Source of the DNA: Spongilla lacustris
Taxonomy: Eukaryota; Porifera; Demospongiae; Spongillida; Spongillidae
Assembly (NCBI GenBank): GCA_949361645.1
Contig: OX442422.1
Coordinates: forward strand, 8,031,534-8,095,533
DNA length: 64,000 nt
Direction: 5' to 3'
The notes under the pieces are model-generated. The model did not search any database. It was not told where the DNA came from and was given only the letters and a program-made list of their open reading frames with translations. The position numbers and the translations under genes are program-made. Shown in pieces: positions 33,401 to 46,200 of this stretch. Each line of letters starts with the position of its first letter. The stretch's first letter is position 1.

Positions 33401-35841
33401 GAAGAGTTATGACGAGGCCATGAAGAAGGGATATGTGGAAACAGCAGTGATCAAATGCCTCATTCTAGGGGCAGCTGGTGTTGGAAAGACTCACCTCAAA
33501 CACCTTCTTCTGAAGAAGGACCATCCAAAGCAACGTGTCAGTACAGGACTGGCTGACAACCCTGTTAGAGCCATCTCCTTCACACTGGCTGGTGTGGGTG
33601 AACTAGAGGAGGATGACTGGTTTGTGGTTGAAGATGACAAGGCACTGATGAATGTTATTGGAGGAACCATCAAAGGTGGTGTATCCATGGCACCATCATT
33701 GGCTGATATGGTGAGCACTCTCCCAAAGATGGCCATAGACCCTTCCAATGTACCCAGTGATGGAGCTGTTGGTCCCACCCCTGCTGGTGTGAACATCACC
33801 AAGGACACCACCCAGCCTGAACAGAGCAGAGCTGCAGATATAGCGGATGAGCTGGTTCATTACATCAACCAATCCTCAGGTTAGAGCAGCAGGCCTTATT
33901 ATTTGCTTGTATCAACCCTAAATCTCCCTCAGTAGATAACAAGAAGTTGTTTGGTGTGAAGTGGATCCAGTTCATTGACAGTGGTGGTCAGCTGCAATAC
34001 CATGACATCCTTCCATTGTTCATTCAAGATCCCATGGTAACAATATTTGTACTGAAGCTGTCAGAAGAGCTATCGTATCACCCCACCATTGAGTACTATG
34101 GAGCAGATGGCAAGCCTGTTGGTAAACCATACCGATCATCTCTCTCTCATAAACAGATCCTTCAACACTGCCTTGGAGCAATTCACTCACAGGATGCTCA
34201 TCCTCAGATCATCATTGTGGGAACATATCGAGATGCCAAAGATAGCTGTGTAGAAACCATGGAACAGAAGAACCAACAACTCCAGGCACTACTGGATTCT
34301 ACCTACTTTAAGGTGCTGTTTTGTGGAGAAGGAATGAAAGAGCTTATATTTGCTCTGAATGGCCTTTCCCCTGAAGATGTGGACAGACATGTTGCCCAGG
34401 TACTTAAGAAGCAAATCGTATCCAAATCACCCCAGCAGTTAATAAAGATGCCTATAGCATGGTTTGGGCTGGAGGTTGTTCTCCAAAGGTCTTCCCATGA
34501 TGGTGTCTTGAGTCTTGTAGAGTGTCAGGTGTCTGCTAAAACGTTTTACATTGAAGGAGATGCATTCTCTGCTGCCTTGCACCATCTTGTCAAACACAAT
34601 GTGTTCTTATATTACCCCGAGGTTCTTCCCCAGACAGTGTTCTGTGACCCCCAGGTAGTCCTCACCAAGGTGACTGAACTAGTGCAGTATCACCACAAGC
34701 TCAGAGATAATCCAGATGGGGGTGTGGCAGCTGAGAGTGACCTGGTCATGTTCAGGGACCATGGTCTGTTGTCAGTGGAGCTACTGAGGAAGTTTCCAAA
34801 GCACTACAAAGAGGGTCTGTTCACTCCACAAGATTTAGTGAAGTTGCTGGTGAGTCGTGGTGCCATAGCTATGATCAGAGATGGTGAGTACTTGATGCCT
34901 GCTCTGGTGCCCCACCTGGACTCCACCCAAGTGTCCAAGTACCTTGAAAGAGGTACCTCCCTGATGATTAGGTTCCCCCATGGCTATATTCCTAGTGGTC
35001 TGTTTTGTTGTCTTGTGGCCCTTCTACTTTCATCTTCTTGGAAGTTGTGCATGGCTAGGAGCAAGCCGTTGTGTCTGTATCGCAACTGCATCAGATTAGT
35101 ACATAAGAGTTCCTCAGAAGTTGTGACCCTTGTTGACATGTTCTCCTATATAGTAGTGCATGTTGATGAGACTTCAAGTGAGGTGTGTAGGGAATTAAAA
35201 GGTCTTGTCCACAGTGGTATCAAGAGTGCCTGTAGTGTGCTCAAGTACCATAATGTCCAGTATGAAGATGCCTTCATGTGTGCGGGAGCTAGTTGTTCCT
35301 CAGACCCTCCTCATCTAGCTGTAGCTGTGTATTCAAGGTCAGCATACAAGTGGAAGTGTACCATTTTAGAAGACCAGAAAGGAGACCTGAGTGAGGACCA
35401 GCTGATATGGTTCGGTGGAAACAGTAGTTTTTTGCTAACAGGTTTGGAGGACCAAAAGCCCAATACAACAGGTGGGTGATGTGTGTGGTAGTACCATTTG
35501 ACCAACATCTGTTCCATCTCTGTACAGTTCCTGTGTCCCTGGACAGTGAACCATCATTACCACACCTCATGGACAGGGTAGCAGCTGTGATTCCCCACAA
35601 GTTTGAGACAGTTGGACTTCAGCTTGGCCTCACACTAGGTGAGCTTCAAGTGATAGGTCCAAATCATCCAAGCCTGGAGGACCACCACAGAGCATATGGT
35701 GAGATGTTTGGTGTGTGGAGGAGACATGGGTCCCCTCCTTACACCTGGAGGACAATCATCGGTGTGTTGAGGTGTGCTAGTGTTGGTGAAGTCCTGTTGT
35801 CTGAACAGTTGACCTCCTGGCTGGGATCAGGTAATCCATGA
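33401..35841 (+). CDS. ROCO-like GTPase with C-terminal Death domain (5' partial)
   Basis: Exons 33401-33879, 33933-35471 and 35528-35841 join in phase (776 residues in the window). The first begins at an acceptor mid-codon, so upstream exons are missing. Residues about 20-30 carry a P-loop, LILGAAGVGKT. FIDSGGQLQYHD is the DxGGQ switch II motif. IIIVGTYRDAKD holds the base-recognition TxxD-type motif. A roughly 60-residue insert separates P-loop and switch. The middle (CQVSAKTFYIEGD to YLMPALVPHLD) resembles a COR-like region. The last exon is a Death domain (HKFETVGLQLGLTLGELQVI ... YTWRTIIGVLRCASVGE). Such proteins act as nucleotide-switched scaffolds for Death-fold signalling (family knowledge). 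The intron at 33880 is only 53 bp. The stop follows GSGNP; a CAG/gtaatc donor just before it could allow a longer form. Confidence 0.85.
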
Positions 35842-35917
35842 AGCTGTGAACAATGTATCCTCGTTTTATGTTAACTGTTGAGATGTTTTGATGTTTTGTT
35901 TTACTGTCATAGTCAAT

Positions 35918-37430
35918 CTGCAGCGCTGCCAACCCTCCTGGCTAATCCTTGAGTCTCAAGGTTTTCAATCATATCTCAAGGTTTCAAGGGAAGTGGTCCA
36001 ATTCTCAAGGTTTCTAAAGCCGCCCATATGTAACATCATAGACACTAAGGACTGTGATATGAAATGCAGAATTAATGTACGGTCGACCGGTCTATAGCTT
36101 AGTAACTATTTTAACAAAACTACAGTTATGCATGGCGGGGAAATGAAACGTACGCGTGTTGTCTGCAATCAATTCTGAACCAAGCAATTCTGATAGTGGG
36201 CTAGAGAGCCAGCCTGGTCCGTCAGAAAGGAGTGCCAAAAAGCACAAGATAAAGTATAAGAGCAAATTTTCGAAGGAGTGGACAAAGACCTGGCGATTCA
36301 TCTTTGCGCTACCTGGAGATATCCATTCCTTTTCATGTACTGTATGCTCTAGGAGAGTCTCCTGTCAGTATCAGGGGTTCTTTAAGTTTTCTAGACTATC
36401 CCCCCCCCCCCCCCCCCCCCCCCCAAATTATTACTAATCAACAAATCAATTAACAGCCTTTGATGTAATCAACAGTGTGTTCGGGTCTCATGTGACATCC
36501 CAGTAGTTGCAGTAATGCTACTGTATGCCTTCCATTCATCGCTGTAGATGATACTGCCAGGACGAATGTGGTGCTGGATGAGAGCGATGAGTGTGGCAGC
36601 ATCTCAATGCTCAACCTCCAAACACCCATGCAGTGACCTTCCACCTGCCTGCCTTGGTTATACTTTCTCTTTCAGGGAGTGCGTGACGTGAAAGATCACA
36701 TTAGTTCTCAAATTTATCAAACATTACTCAGCCAAAGCTTTCATTTCCATCCGTTGATCCACTTACACAGAAGGTAAGATGCAAAAGCTGATGTACACGT
36801 AACTACTGCTAATACCTTTATCCTAAGCATACTTGAGCAGAAGTGAAGATGACAAATTTTTTAGTCCAGTATTATATACCATTCTCCATTGCTGATGATC
36901 TGAGACCATTGTTTCTCAATATTTTCCCAGACAGCCAAATTGCAAAAGCATATGCAAGAGGCAGAACAAAAGCCACTTGCATACTTAATAATGCGATTGC
37001 TCCACACTTCACGGGTATGTATTCTGCTACATCACCACTAGAGTTATTGCACGAGTACAAAGCGGAAAGGAGTTTTACAAGACATTCTATGATATGGAAT
37101 ATAGTGAAATAGTCAGGTTTGGTAGTGTTAGACGGCTTAGCCTTGATGCAGCAATAAATAGAATTCGTTTAGTATATCCATCTTTGAAAAGTTATTTTTT
37201 GTCTGAATCAGAGTCACAAGAACTATTCAAAAGATTGGCTGAGGCATTTGGAAATCTATTTACTTTTTTTTTCAATCTGTTCTGCCAACATTCAATAGGT
37301 TCAATCTCTTATTACAGTGTGAAGAACCTTCAATATTTCTTGTTGCAGATGAAATACAATACTTTTTAAAAACATTCATTGCACAGCAAACTGATTGCCT
37401 GGTGTATTGCTGAGCTACTTTTAATATTTG
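35918..37430 (+). pseudogene. hAT-family transposon remnant
   Basis: Starts near a hAT-like terminal word, cagcgctgccaaccctcc (35921). A BED-type zinc-finger segment (SKEWTKTWRFIFALPGD ... FSCTVCSRRVSC) at about 36156-36390 is broken by 25 C. Then come hAT transposase pieces: NFLVQYYIPFSIADDLRPLF ... RTKATCILNNAI (36843-37110) and a frame-shifted tail (ESESQELFKRLAEAFGN ... VADEIQYFLKTFI). No right terminus was found. Inactive. Confidence 0.65.
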
Positions 37431-37689
37431 ATACCAACCTCTCTATACACTGTCACGTGCACACACAACCAATAATTTCCTCCCCCTCCCTTACCTCAAC
37501 CCCTTACCCTAACATGCACTGACTTGGTTTGCTTCAATCTGCATGCCTGCAAAGTGTGCACATACAGCCACATAGCTAGCCTCCATCCCAAATACATGTA
37601 TGTCACATAGGCACACACACCAATGATGTCCACATAACACAACATTCACATAAATGCTTGTACATCACTCATCTTTAATGTGCATCCTC

Positions 37690-37753
<64 letters not shown>
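37690..37753. repeat. CA microsatellite
   Basis: An uninterrupted CA run of about 30 repeats. Confidence 0.95.
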
Positions 37754-37754
<1 letters not shown>

Positions 37755-38019
37755 TTGCTGTACAGTCACAAGAAGACACAGCAATCTACCTGGATAGAGC
37801 TACCAGATGTAGCATACTACCGTTCAGCTTTATGTGTGGTTAATTGATGGTGTGATGCATTGGATGTGTACTAAGCACACCTCCCTAAGACCCTAACTCT
37901 GGGAGATTTGGGAATGACACAACTCCACCCCTTAGGGAAGTGAGGAAGTGTTCTTACACACATGTGCACTGTTGTAAGTGAGTCCATACATACCATGTGT
38001 ACTCTAGTTATACATGACC

Positions 38020-38262
38020 ACCATCAACACCCCTAGGTACACATGACCACCATCAACACACCCACAGGTGCGCATGACCACCATCAACACCCACAGGTAC
38101 ACATGACCACCATCAACACCCCCCCAGGTACACATGACCACCATCAACACCCCCACTGGTACACATGACCACCATTAACACCCCCACAGGTACACATGAC
38201 CACCATCAACACCCCCACAGGTACACATGACCACCATCAACACCCCACAAGTACACATGACG
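38020..38262. repeat. About 29-bp minisatellite
   Basis: Eight copies of acatgaccaccatcaacacc plus a short variable ccacaggt tail. Confidence 0.9.
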
Positions 38263-38639
38263 AGGGTGAGGGTTCCCACCTCATTCCCCTCAGAGAGATC
38301 ACACCAGGGTGAGGGTAACCCACCCTTATATGTAGAGGTACCTGACTATAGTGATGCATGAGTGTGTGCTAAGGACACCTCGCTAAACTCACCTGGGGGG
38401 AGGGGGGGCCCAGGCCATCCATTTTAGGCTTCTATATAGTTTCAAGTAACATTAAACCCGCAACATGGAGGACACTAGTTGCTAGTTGGCTAAGAAGTAC
38501 ATGTATCAGGACAAATTGTATCTGTTTATTCATACGTGTACTTCTAAAAACTAGAGATACATGCACCATGCATCAGGTCTGAGGACTTCAGGCATGATGG
38601 AACTGAATTAAATTTTTGTATATTTATTATTATTATATA

Positions 38640-39080
38640 ACTAACACACAAGTAACAACAAAATAAGTAAAATGCTGTCAACCAGTGACAACCAATGAAG
38701 GTCCAGCTTTTGACAGCAGAGCTCTAGCACAGGACCTCACCAAAGTGAGGTTGAGTCTGCCATAAATGGAAGCAGTGGCCTGGGACTTGGTGCACCTCAT
38801 CTGTATAGTGGCAAGACGTGAAATTGTTTCCCTATCCTCAGCACCCCAGCAGCGATAAGCCTCTACTGTGCATCAGCCCAATTCTGAGCACTTTGGGCCA
38901 TTCAAATCACGCCTGTAACACTCCTGCAGACCCTGCCGTCACTCCCTCTTCAGACAAAATAGAGGGGTTTAGTGTTGAGGTAATGGTAAGATCAAATGCA
39001 GTTGGCTTTCCAAGGGACCAGTTGGGAACCAGAGCATCTGCTGGTCTGGTAGTGCGTTTGTCATGCCCAAAACCACTGCC
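38640..39080 (-). pseudogene. Retroelement-type ORF remnant
   Basis: On the minus strand, ADALVPNWSLGKPTAFDLTI continues to TSTLNPSILSEEGVTAGSAG, and in another frame ASIYGRLNLTLVRSCARALL. This combination recurs at the C-terminus of highly repeated, RT-associated proteins in early animal genomes (recalled family pattern, not searched). Stops and a frameshift separate the pieces. Confidence 0.5.
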
Positions 39081-39482
39081 AACCTCGACTTGGTCAGATA
39101 CATTAGCTCACCTACAACACTCTACAAACACATCATAGCGAATACTTGCACACTTGATTTATATACATACTGGTACAGACAAAGTAACAAACATGTGTGT
39201 AACATTGATGGCATATATAAGACAAACCAGATGAGAACGATATATTATATGAACCAGAACATCTGAAAGTGTTTTGCCGGGAGGTTTATTTGGATCTCTT
39301 ACTGTCCTTGGATCTGGGGATCTATATGACACTGATCATGAACTTCAGACGTCCAAATTTGAACAGTGAATAGATTTATTGACCATATAAAGCAAAATGC
39401 TCGGACTTTACATGTTGCAGCTGGTTTACTGCTTATAATATATCAGAAACTGGAAATCATGTATGCTGCGTGCAGGCAAAGT

Positions 39483-39525
<43 letters not shown>

Positions 39526-40429
39526 AAGGGCAAAGAAGAAAAATGATAAGGGACATGAATGACTTTTCGTGAGCTATGATAGTCAAGTGCCGTATGGATT
39601 AAGTTCAACATGTCGTTCAGGCTGTTCAGCTACCCAGAGCAGCTTACCAGCAAAAGCTCATCCACCTCAAGCAGAAAGCAGAAGTTATGAAGGTGAAATA
39701 GTTGTGCGATTAAGCTAGAACATATAAAAGTTCACATCATTTTTGCCAGCCGGTTTTTACCCACAGCCAATAATGTCAATCGCATTTGACACATAATAGA
39801 ACGCTAAATGACCATTCTGCTTGACAATGTGCTTATGGCAATGGGCAATGTGGAATAAAATGTGCAGTTTCATACAACAGTATGCACAAAAGTAGCGTCA
39901 TACGCTAACGGGAGATCGAGATGTAACGAATCCACATAACGTCAATACAAACGTGGATGCGGACAATATGCCAACAACACGAAAACAAGATTTTAACATG
40001 AGGTAGCCTTGACTACCCTGAGAAGTGGTATGGGACCAGTCACCACGCACACCCACCAAACCCGCCCTGCTGACACCCTGATCGGAGATAATATATAAAA
40101 TTTATATATCCCATCATGGCTGCTGCCTGTGACGTCACAGTTGTGAATCTGCTCAACCCAGGCTTGATTCTGGGAGTTAGCTCAACTGTGGTACTCGGCA
40201 GCAGAAAAAGAAGTTGTCAAGGAATCCTAGCTGTAGAAACTATCATTAGCAGTAGGCTCAGCTTCCAGTGAAGGAGGAGGGGAGAGCAGGATATGTATAG
40301 AAGACTAAGCCTGACCTCAGTGAGGGAGAATGTGCTGCAAAGGAGATAAAAGGGCGGGGATGACTAAATTAAACTCACCTGGCCTGATGTCATGCTTATT
40401 TATTTTATTGCATTGTATAATATGGAAGC
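39081..40429. other. No gene; 42-bp poly-G run
   Basis: A run of 42 G occupies 39483-39524. The rest is AT-rich with no exon I can support. Confidence 0.5.
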
Positions 40430-40537
40430 GCGTCACGTGGGCCCATGACACAACGCGGGCAATCCGCGGAATGATTTGTAACTTTGCTTCTGGAGGCAAA
40501 AGTCACTTAGAAATCGACTGCAGTACTTTCAAATAAG
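40430..40537 (+). promoter_or_regulatory. Promoter and 5' exon of the tandem PARP-Death gene
   Basis: gaaatcgactgcagtacttt then an AAG/gtaaat donor (40537) matches 21622-21643. The flanking cgcgtcacgtg (a CACGTG E-box) is also shared. No such sequence precedes the third PARP exon, so the two downstream PARP exons probably share this one promoter. Confidence 0.5.
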
Positions 40538-43255
40538 GTAAATATGAAGTCACCATTTAATTCGAGCACGATCGCGATACATATACGTTTTACTTACACG
40601 ATGCTGTAGAGTACTAGTATGAGCATGTTTTGTTATCAGTAGCCCCCTTGTTTATACTTACTTCGCTCAGAGGATCGTCGAAAATTCGGCACGTACATGT
40701 AGCCTACTGTATTTGAAGGATATTACACGCCTGGTCTATAGGCAACATTTCGTGTGCTAGCGACAGAATCTTGTCGCTAGCTAGCAACCAATCATATGAT
40801 AATCGATGAACACATGTTCAGCTCGCACGCTAGATGTTGAAAGCGCTATCGTAACGGCTTCTAAGCAGCTGGGCCGAACTGCGCCTAAATCAAAAGGGCG
40901 CAGATGTGTTTGTGCCAACTAAAATGGAAAGTACAGGCCCTGGATGATTCCCAGGTTGATAGGTTTTTAGCAAAATTCACAGTTGACTTTCTCACCCTCG
41001 ATGCCGACGATGGTTGATTTAGACCTAGTCTTTATCAACCTATATTTTTAAAAAAGGCTAGCTGCGAGGATCCATTGATATCCTCAGGTCGACGTGAAGA
41101 GCGACGCTTCTCTTAGTTCGACGGTACACAGACAGTGACTCACACGGGGTTATGCGGAAGCACTGTAGTCAATTCTACTAGAGCAGTTTGGCGAGTACCA
41201 TTTTCAATCCGTACCTAGAGATGCTCTGCTAGCCAGAAACCATAAAAGTGGTCTGAACCAGTAAACAGGCATACGTACGCATTGTCAACTCCTGTTTCAA
41301 AATTGTACTACTATAACAGGATTTTAAAGAACAAGACGAAGATATTAATCAATTTGATGTTAGTTTAAACGCTCGACTTTTTTTTTTTCAGTGCGGGGGC
41401 TTAATGCACGTGCACGCACTTTTATGGTACTAGTAAATTGATGTTAAACCCTATGAACACTTCTATCTATTATAGCAACCCCTAACTTACTTGTTCCCCC
41501 CCCCCCCCCCCCCCCTGGAAATAAAATAGTTTACCCTATCCTGGCCCCCCCTTCCAGAAATGCTGGGGGCACCCATGGTGATACTCTCAATGAGCTTTCA
41601 AAGATGGTGTCTTCATTTTGTCCCCCGCAATTCAAATGTATGTTATTATCAAGTTGCAACTTGCTGTATCATGAAATTGCACTTGAGTTCTGAGTTGATG
41701 GATATCAAATCCCAGAAGGCAAAGGCAGTCATCTTTGTTCAAGTCATCATTTTTGAGATTGAGAACAAAAAAGCCTATTTGATCCAGTTCCCAGACCCAT
41801 TCTTCTTGAATTTCCTCAGATAGTATAACTTGGGATAGGAACGCCGGTTTTAAAGAGTGTTAATAGCTTTAGACATTACCTCACATATACACATTTTGCC
41901 AAACACCATGACAATCCAGTATGTATGGTTAGAAACTTATGGTATAATGCCGTTGAACTGGTGTAAATACAATTGGTGTTGTCAATGCCTATGAGGATGG
42001 GGGGGGGGCAAAATTCCCCAGGCCAGTACAGTTAAGGGGCCCGGGCCTTAATGATGCCTGCTCCCGTAATTCTACATATCTTGAGCAAATTTTGTCTGGG
42101 CCCAGACTGTTTTTATTGTTATAACCAATCATAGCGTTTTATTTCCTATTTAATGAGTGAGCATGATCTACCACCACAAATTAGGCAGCGGGGGAGCTCC
42201 AGATATATGTATCAAAAATGTGATGTTTTTTTGTTGTAAAAATTTGTTCTACACGGGGAAGGAGCGGCCAACTTGTATTGCATGATGCCCCAGAGACCGT
42301 TAGACTGAGCAGGGCCGTCACCACCACATGGCTGTAACTTGACAGTGTCTCAGCCCACACCCGTATTATTACATCATTGTGCACACACACACATAGTTTA
42401 TACATCTAAATTATTTGAAATCCGTCAGCAGCTCGATGGGGCAGCTTGTATTGAGGTTTTTGTTCACTTAGAAGTATACACATTTGCCCCCAAGGCCTGC
42501 CTATCACTCATAATGTTGCTGAATGCTATTTATGATGGTGAAGTCCTCTCTTACCTCAAAGAGTTGTTTCCCAGGCATTTGGAGTAACCCTTTTATGCAC
42601 ATAACCTCTCAGCGATGTTTTCTGTGGTGAATGCAAAGATGGTCACCATGCATGAGAAATGTACTTGTATGTAACCAAAATTTTCATGTGCCATGTTTAA
42701 TTTAGCTCTGTACAAGTAGACAACCAGCGTAATGTTCATTGACATCATGCAGGAAATCACAATTAGCAGACACGTATCTTTACAGCTCAAGCAGTGAATG
42801 CTGAATCCTTTTATATGTGACCTTTAATGGCTAGTGTAAGAGGTAAGGAAACATAGCATTGAACAATTGTTTGATAGGTACTATGTGCACAATGAATTTC
42901 AGTTAATTTTTAATACAAGGGGAAATTAATGTTGCACAGAACAAGGTCAACTCAGCAGCATACAATTACATTGCATGTATCATTCAGGCCCGTAGCCTCC
43001 CTCCCCCATTCAATACTTGAGTTCCGCCCCCTCTAGTTATGATACTTTTTAAGAATAATTTGCCTCAGGCCCAAAGGTGACAGCGGGCTTTCATTTAGCA
43101 TGAGGGGACCCCCCCAGCCAGACTTCCTGGCTACGGGCCTGTCATATGGCTGTAACTGGCACATGAACATATGAAATGTATGACAGAACTGAATTGATAT
43201 GTTGATTAAGGAAATGAAAGTGGGCATATCTTTATTGCTGTTCCTATATTTTCAG
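40538..43255. other. Presumed 5' intron of the tandem PARP-Death gene
   Basis: Patchily similar to 21.6-24.6 kb. An 82-codon frame at 42339-42587 (PKACLSLIMLLNAIYDGEVL) reads like protein but is not conserved at the first locus, so I leave it unassigned. Short poly-C runs occur near 41500 and 42000. Confidence 0.35.
42985..43141. mobile_element. 157-bp MITE with CAGGCCCGTAGCC ends
   Basis: It begins caggcccgtagcc and ends ggctacgggcctg, a perfect 13-bp inverted terminal repeat. A related, longer version lies before the next PARP exon (about 44370-44555, ending at the same ggctacgggcctg), so it predates the tandem duplication. The first PARP locus lacks it at the matching place. Confidence 0.7.
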
Positions 43256-46200
43256 ACCTTGCAGCAACAACTGCAGTGGCTGCAGTTCATCTCCTTGAGC
43301 CTGATTCTGTCACATTTCAAAATATATGTGATCAGTTCCAAACCTCCTGGGTTAAAGGGAAATGTCCAAATGTGGACCGTATTTATGAAATTGATAATGC
43401 GAAACTCAAGTCGAGTTGGGATTCTTTCAAGCAGTCTATGGGGTCACCTGACACTGTGGAGCCGTATTATTATGGCAAAACTTTACAGTGCGACCTACTT
43501 AGTACCAAGCATCTTTGCAAAAATGTGGGCTGTTATATATGTCAAACCAGTCAGGGAGAGTTTGGAGTTAACAGCATTTCAGGTTTCCATTTTCTCTTAG
43601 CTCGAAATTCCTCCAAAAGTGATGAATACACCCACAGAAGTTATAACTACAGAACCATGCTTCTTTTTGATGTCCTCCCTGGGAAGAAGTACACAGTTTC
43701 TGCAAGCCAGACCAGACTCACTGCCCCCCCAGCTGGTTATGACAGTGTGTACCTCAGTCCTGGAAGGAATCCGAATGATCAATTGATTGTGCTGTACAAG
43801 AAAGCCTCCATCTTGCCTCGTTATATAATCATTTATGGGAGATATACAAAAGGTCAGCCTTCATGAAGGATTAATATAGCAGAGAGAGCATGTGAATATT
43901 TTAGGTACCAATTGGAGGTATTATTATGTATATGGTGAATGCATGATGTGGATGCTGCATATTGTGATATCATTACTATTGCTGTTGTTGGGGTGAGCTT
44001 TGCAACCGTTTACATTAACCTGTTTCTTCTTGTTCTATATCTGTAGCTTCTGTAACAATTGTTAAAAGCAATCACACATATTGTTTCCTGACAGTTGTGT
44101 GCGATTTATATTAATAGCAAAAGATGCTATGTAACTCGCAAATGACTCAACACCCACTATTTCATGTGTTTTACCCTACTTACAGTATTTGTTATTCTCT
44201 TAGGGCCACACATCCATCTATCACAAGGTTGCGATCGTAGTTTAATCAGTGGTGCCCACAGTACAACAGGTGGGTGATGTGTTTGGCAATACACAGTACC
44301 CAATGTAGGCCTACGCCTACTTGATGATTACAGTTTATTGTATGTATAAGATTGGTCGACCCCCCCCCCCCCCCCCGTTGAATGCTTGAGTTCCGCCCTC
44401 TAGTTATGGTACTTTTTAAAAAAATCAGGCCCGAAGGTGACAGAGCTCTGCCGAGCTTAAATTTAGTGCGAGGGGGACTCCCCCCCCCCCCCATATGTAA
44501 TAGAAATTCTGCATTGATCCCCACCTCCAGCCAGACTTCCTGGCTACGGGCCTGTCATATGGCTGTAACTGGCACATGAACATATAAAATGTAAGACAGA
44601 TTAAAAAAATAACTGAATTGATATGTTGATTAAGGAAATGAAAGTGGGCATATCTTTATTGCTGTTCCTATATTTTCAGACCTTGCAGCAACAACTGCAG
44701 TGGCTGCAGTTCATCTCCTTGAGCCTGATTCTGTCACATTTCAAAATATATGTGATCAGTTCCAAACCTCCTGGGTTAAAGGGAAATGTCCAAATGTGGA
44801 CCGCATTTTTGAAATTGATAATGCGAAACTCAAGTCGAGTTGGGATTCTTTCAAGCAGTCTATGGGGTCACCTGACACTGTGGAGCCGTATTATTATGGC
44901 AAAACTTTACAGTGCGACCTAGCTAGTACCAAGCGTCTTTGCAAAAATGCAGGCTGTTATATATGTCAAACCAGTCAGGGAGAGTTTGGAGTTAACAGTA
45001 GTTCAGGTTTCCATTTTCTTTTAGCTCAAAATTCCTCCAAAAGTGATGAATACACCCACAGAAGTTATAACTGCAGAACCATGCTTCTTTTTTATGTCCT
45101 CCCTGGGAAGAAGTACACAGTTTCTGCAAGCCAGACAAGACTCACTGCCCCCCCAGCTGGTTATGACAGTGTGTACCTCACTCCTGGAAGAAATCCGAAT
45201 GATCAATTGATTGTGCTGTACAAGAAAGCCTCCATCTTGCCTCGTTATATAATCATTTATGGGAAATATACAAAAGGTCAGCCTTCATGAAGGATTAATA
45301 TAGCAGAGAGAGCATGTGAATATTTTAGGTACCAATTGGAGGTATTATTATGTACAGAATGTTTCACAATCAAAGGATAATTGTTTATAAATTAACCACA
45401 AGCAGTTTATTAACTGGTGATTGTTGTTAAAAGTTCTAAAAGAAGACATGCTGGTGAAATAATCTTTAATGGTTTATTAATGTTGATAAAAGTCCCAAGA
45501 CCCCTATTCATTTCAATTAAATATTATTAATGTTAATAAGTGTAGGGTTGGTGGTTGTTTAAAAAGCTGCAAATTAACTGCTCCCATTAAAAAGTTATTC
45601 AAGATTGAAATTTTGATTTTTGCAATGTACTTGATTTAGGGGCCGTTGTATCTCGATTTAGTGGTTTGAATTTATTAATACATTCGGCCTAATTTATATT
45701 TTAAAATTCAAGGAAATGTTAGGGCTTTTGAATGCCTCTAAAATGTTATGTTTTGATTAGGTGTTATTGGGAATTATTAATTCGTTTTCGTTAATTTAGA
45801 TTTTTTTATTATATTAAATTAATTATTAAATTAATATACATCAACATTTAAGCTCACATCAATGGAGCATTTACCAACAATTTTAAGTTAATTAACTGCT
45901 TGTGGTTAATTTATAAACAATTTTCCGTGATTGTGAAACACCCTGTATATGGTGAATGCATGATGGGGATGCTGCATACATGTATTGGGATATCATTACT
46001 ATTGCTATTGTTGGGGTGAGCTTTGCAACTGTTTACATTAAAACCTTTTTCTTCTTGTAGCTTCTGTAACAATTGTTAAAAGCAATCACACATATTGTTT
46101 CCTGACAGTTGTGTGCGATTTATTTTAACACCGTGTCCGCGAGTAAAGTGGGTAAATTTTGGCCGTTTTAGGGGGAAATAAAAAAACTAAGAGATCCACT

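Noticed and set aside
42339..42587. 82-codon frame in the PARP 5' intron
   Set aside because: Protein-like composition, but absent from the paralogous locus, and no splice context could be fixed.
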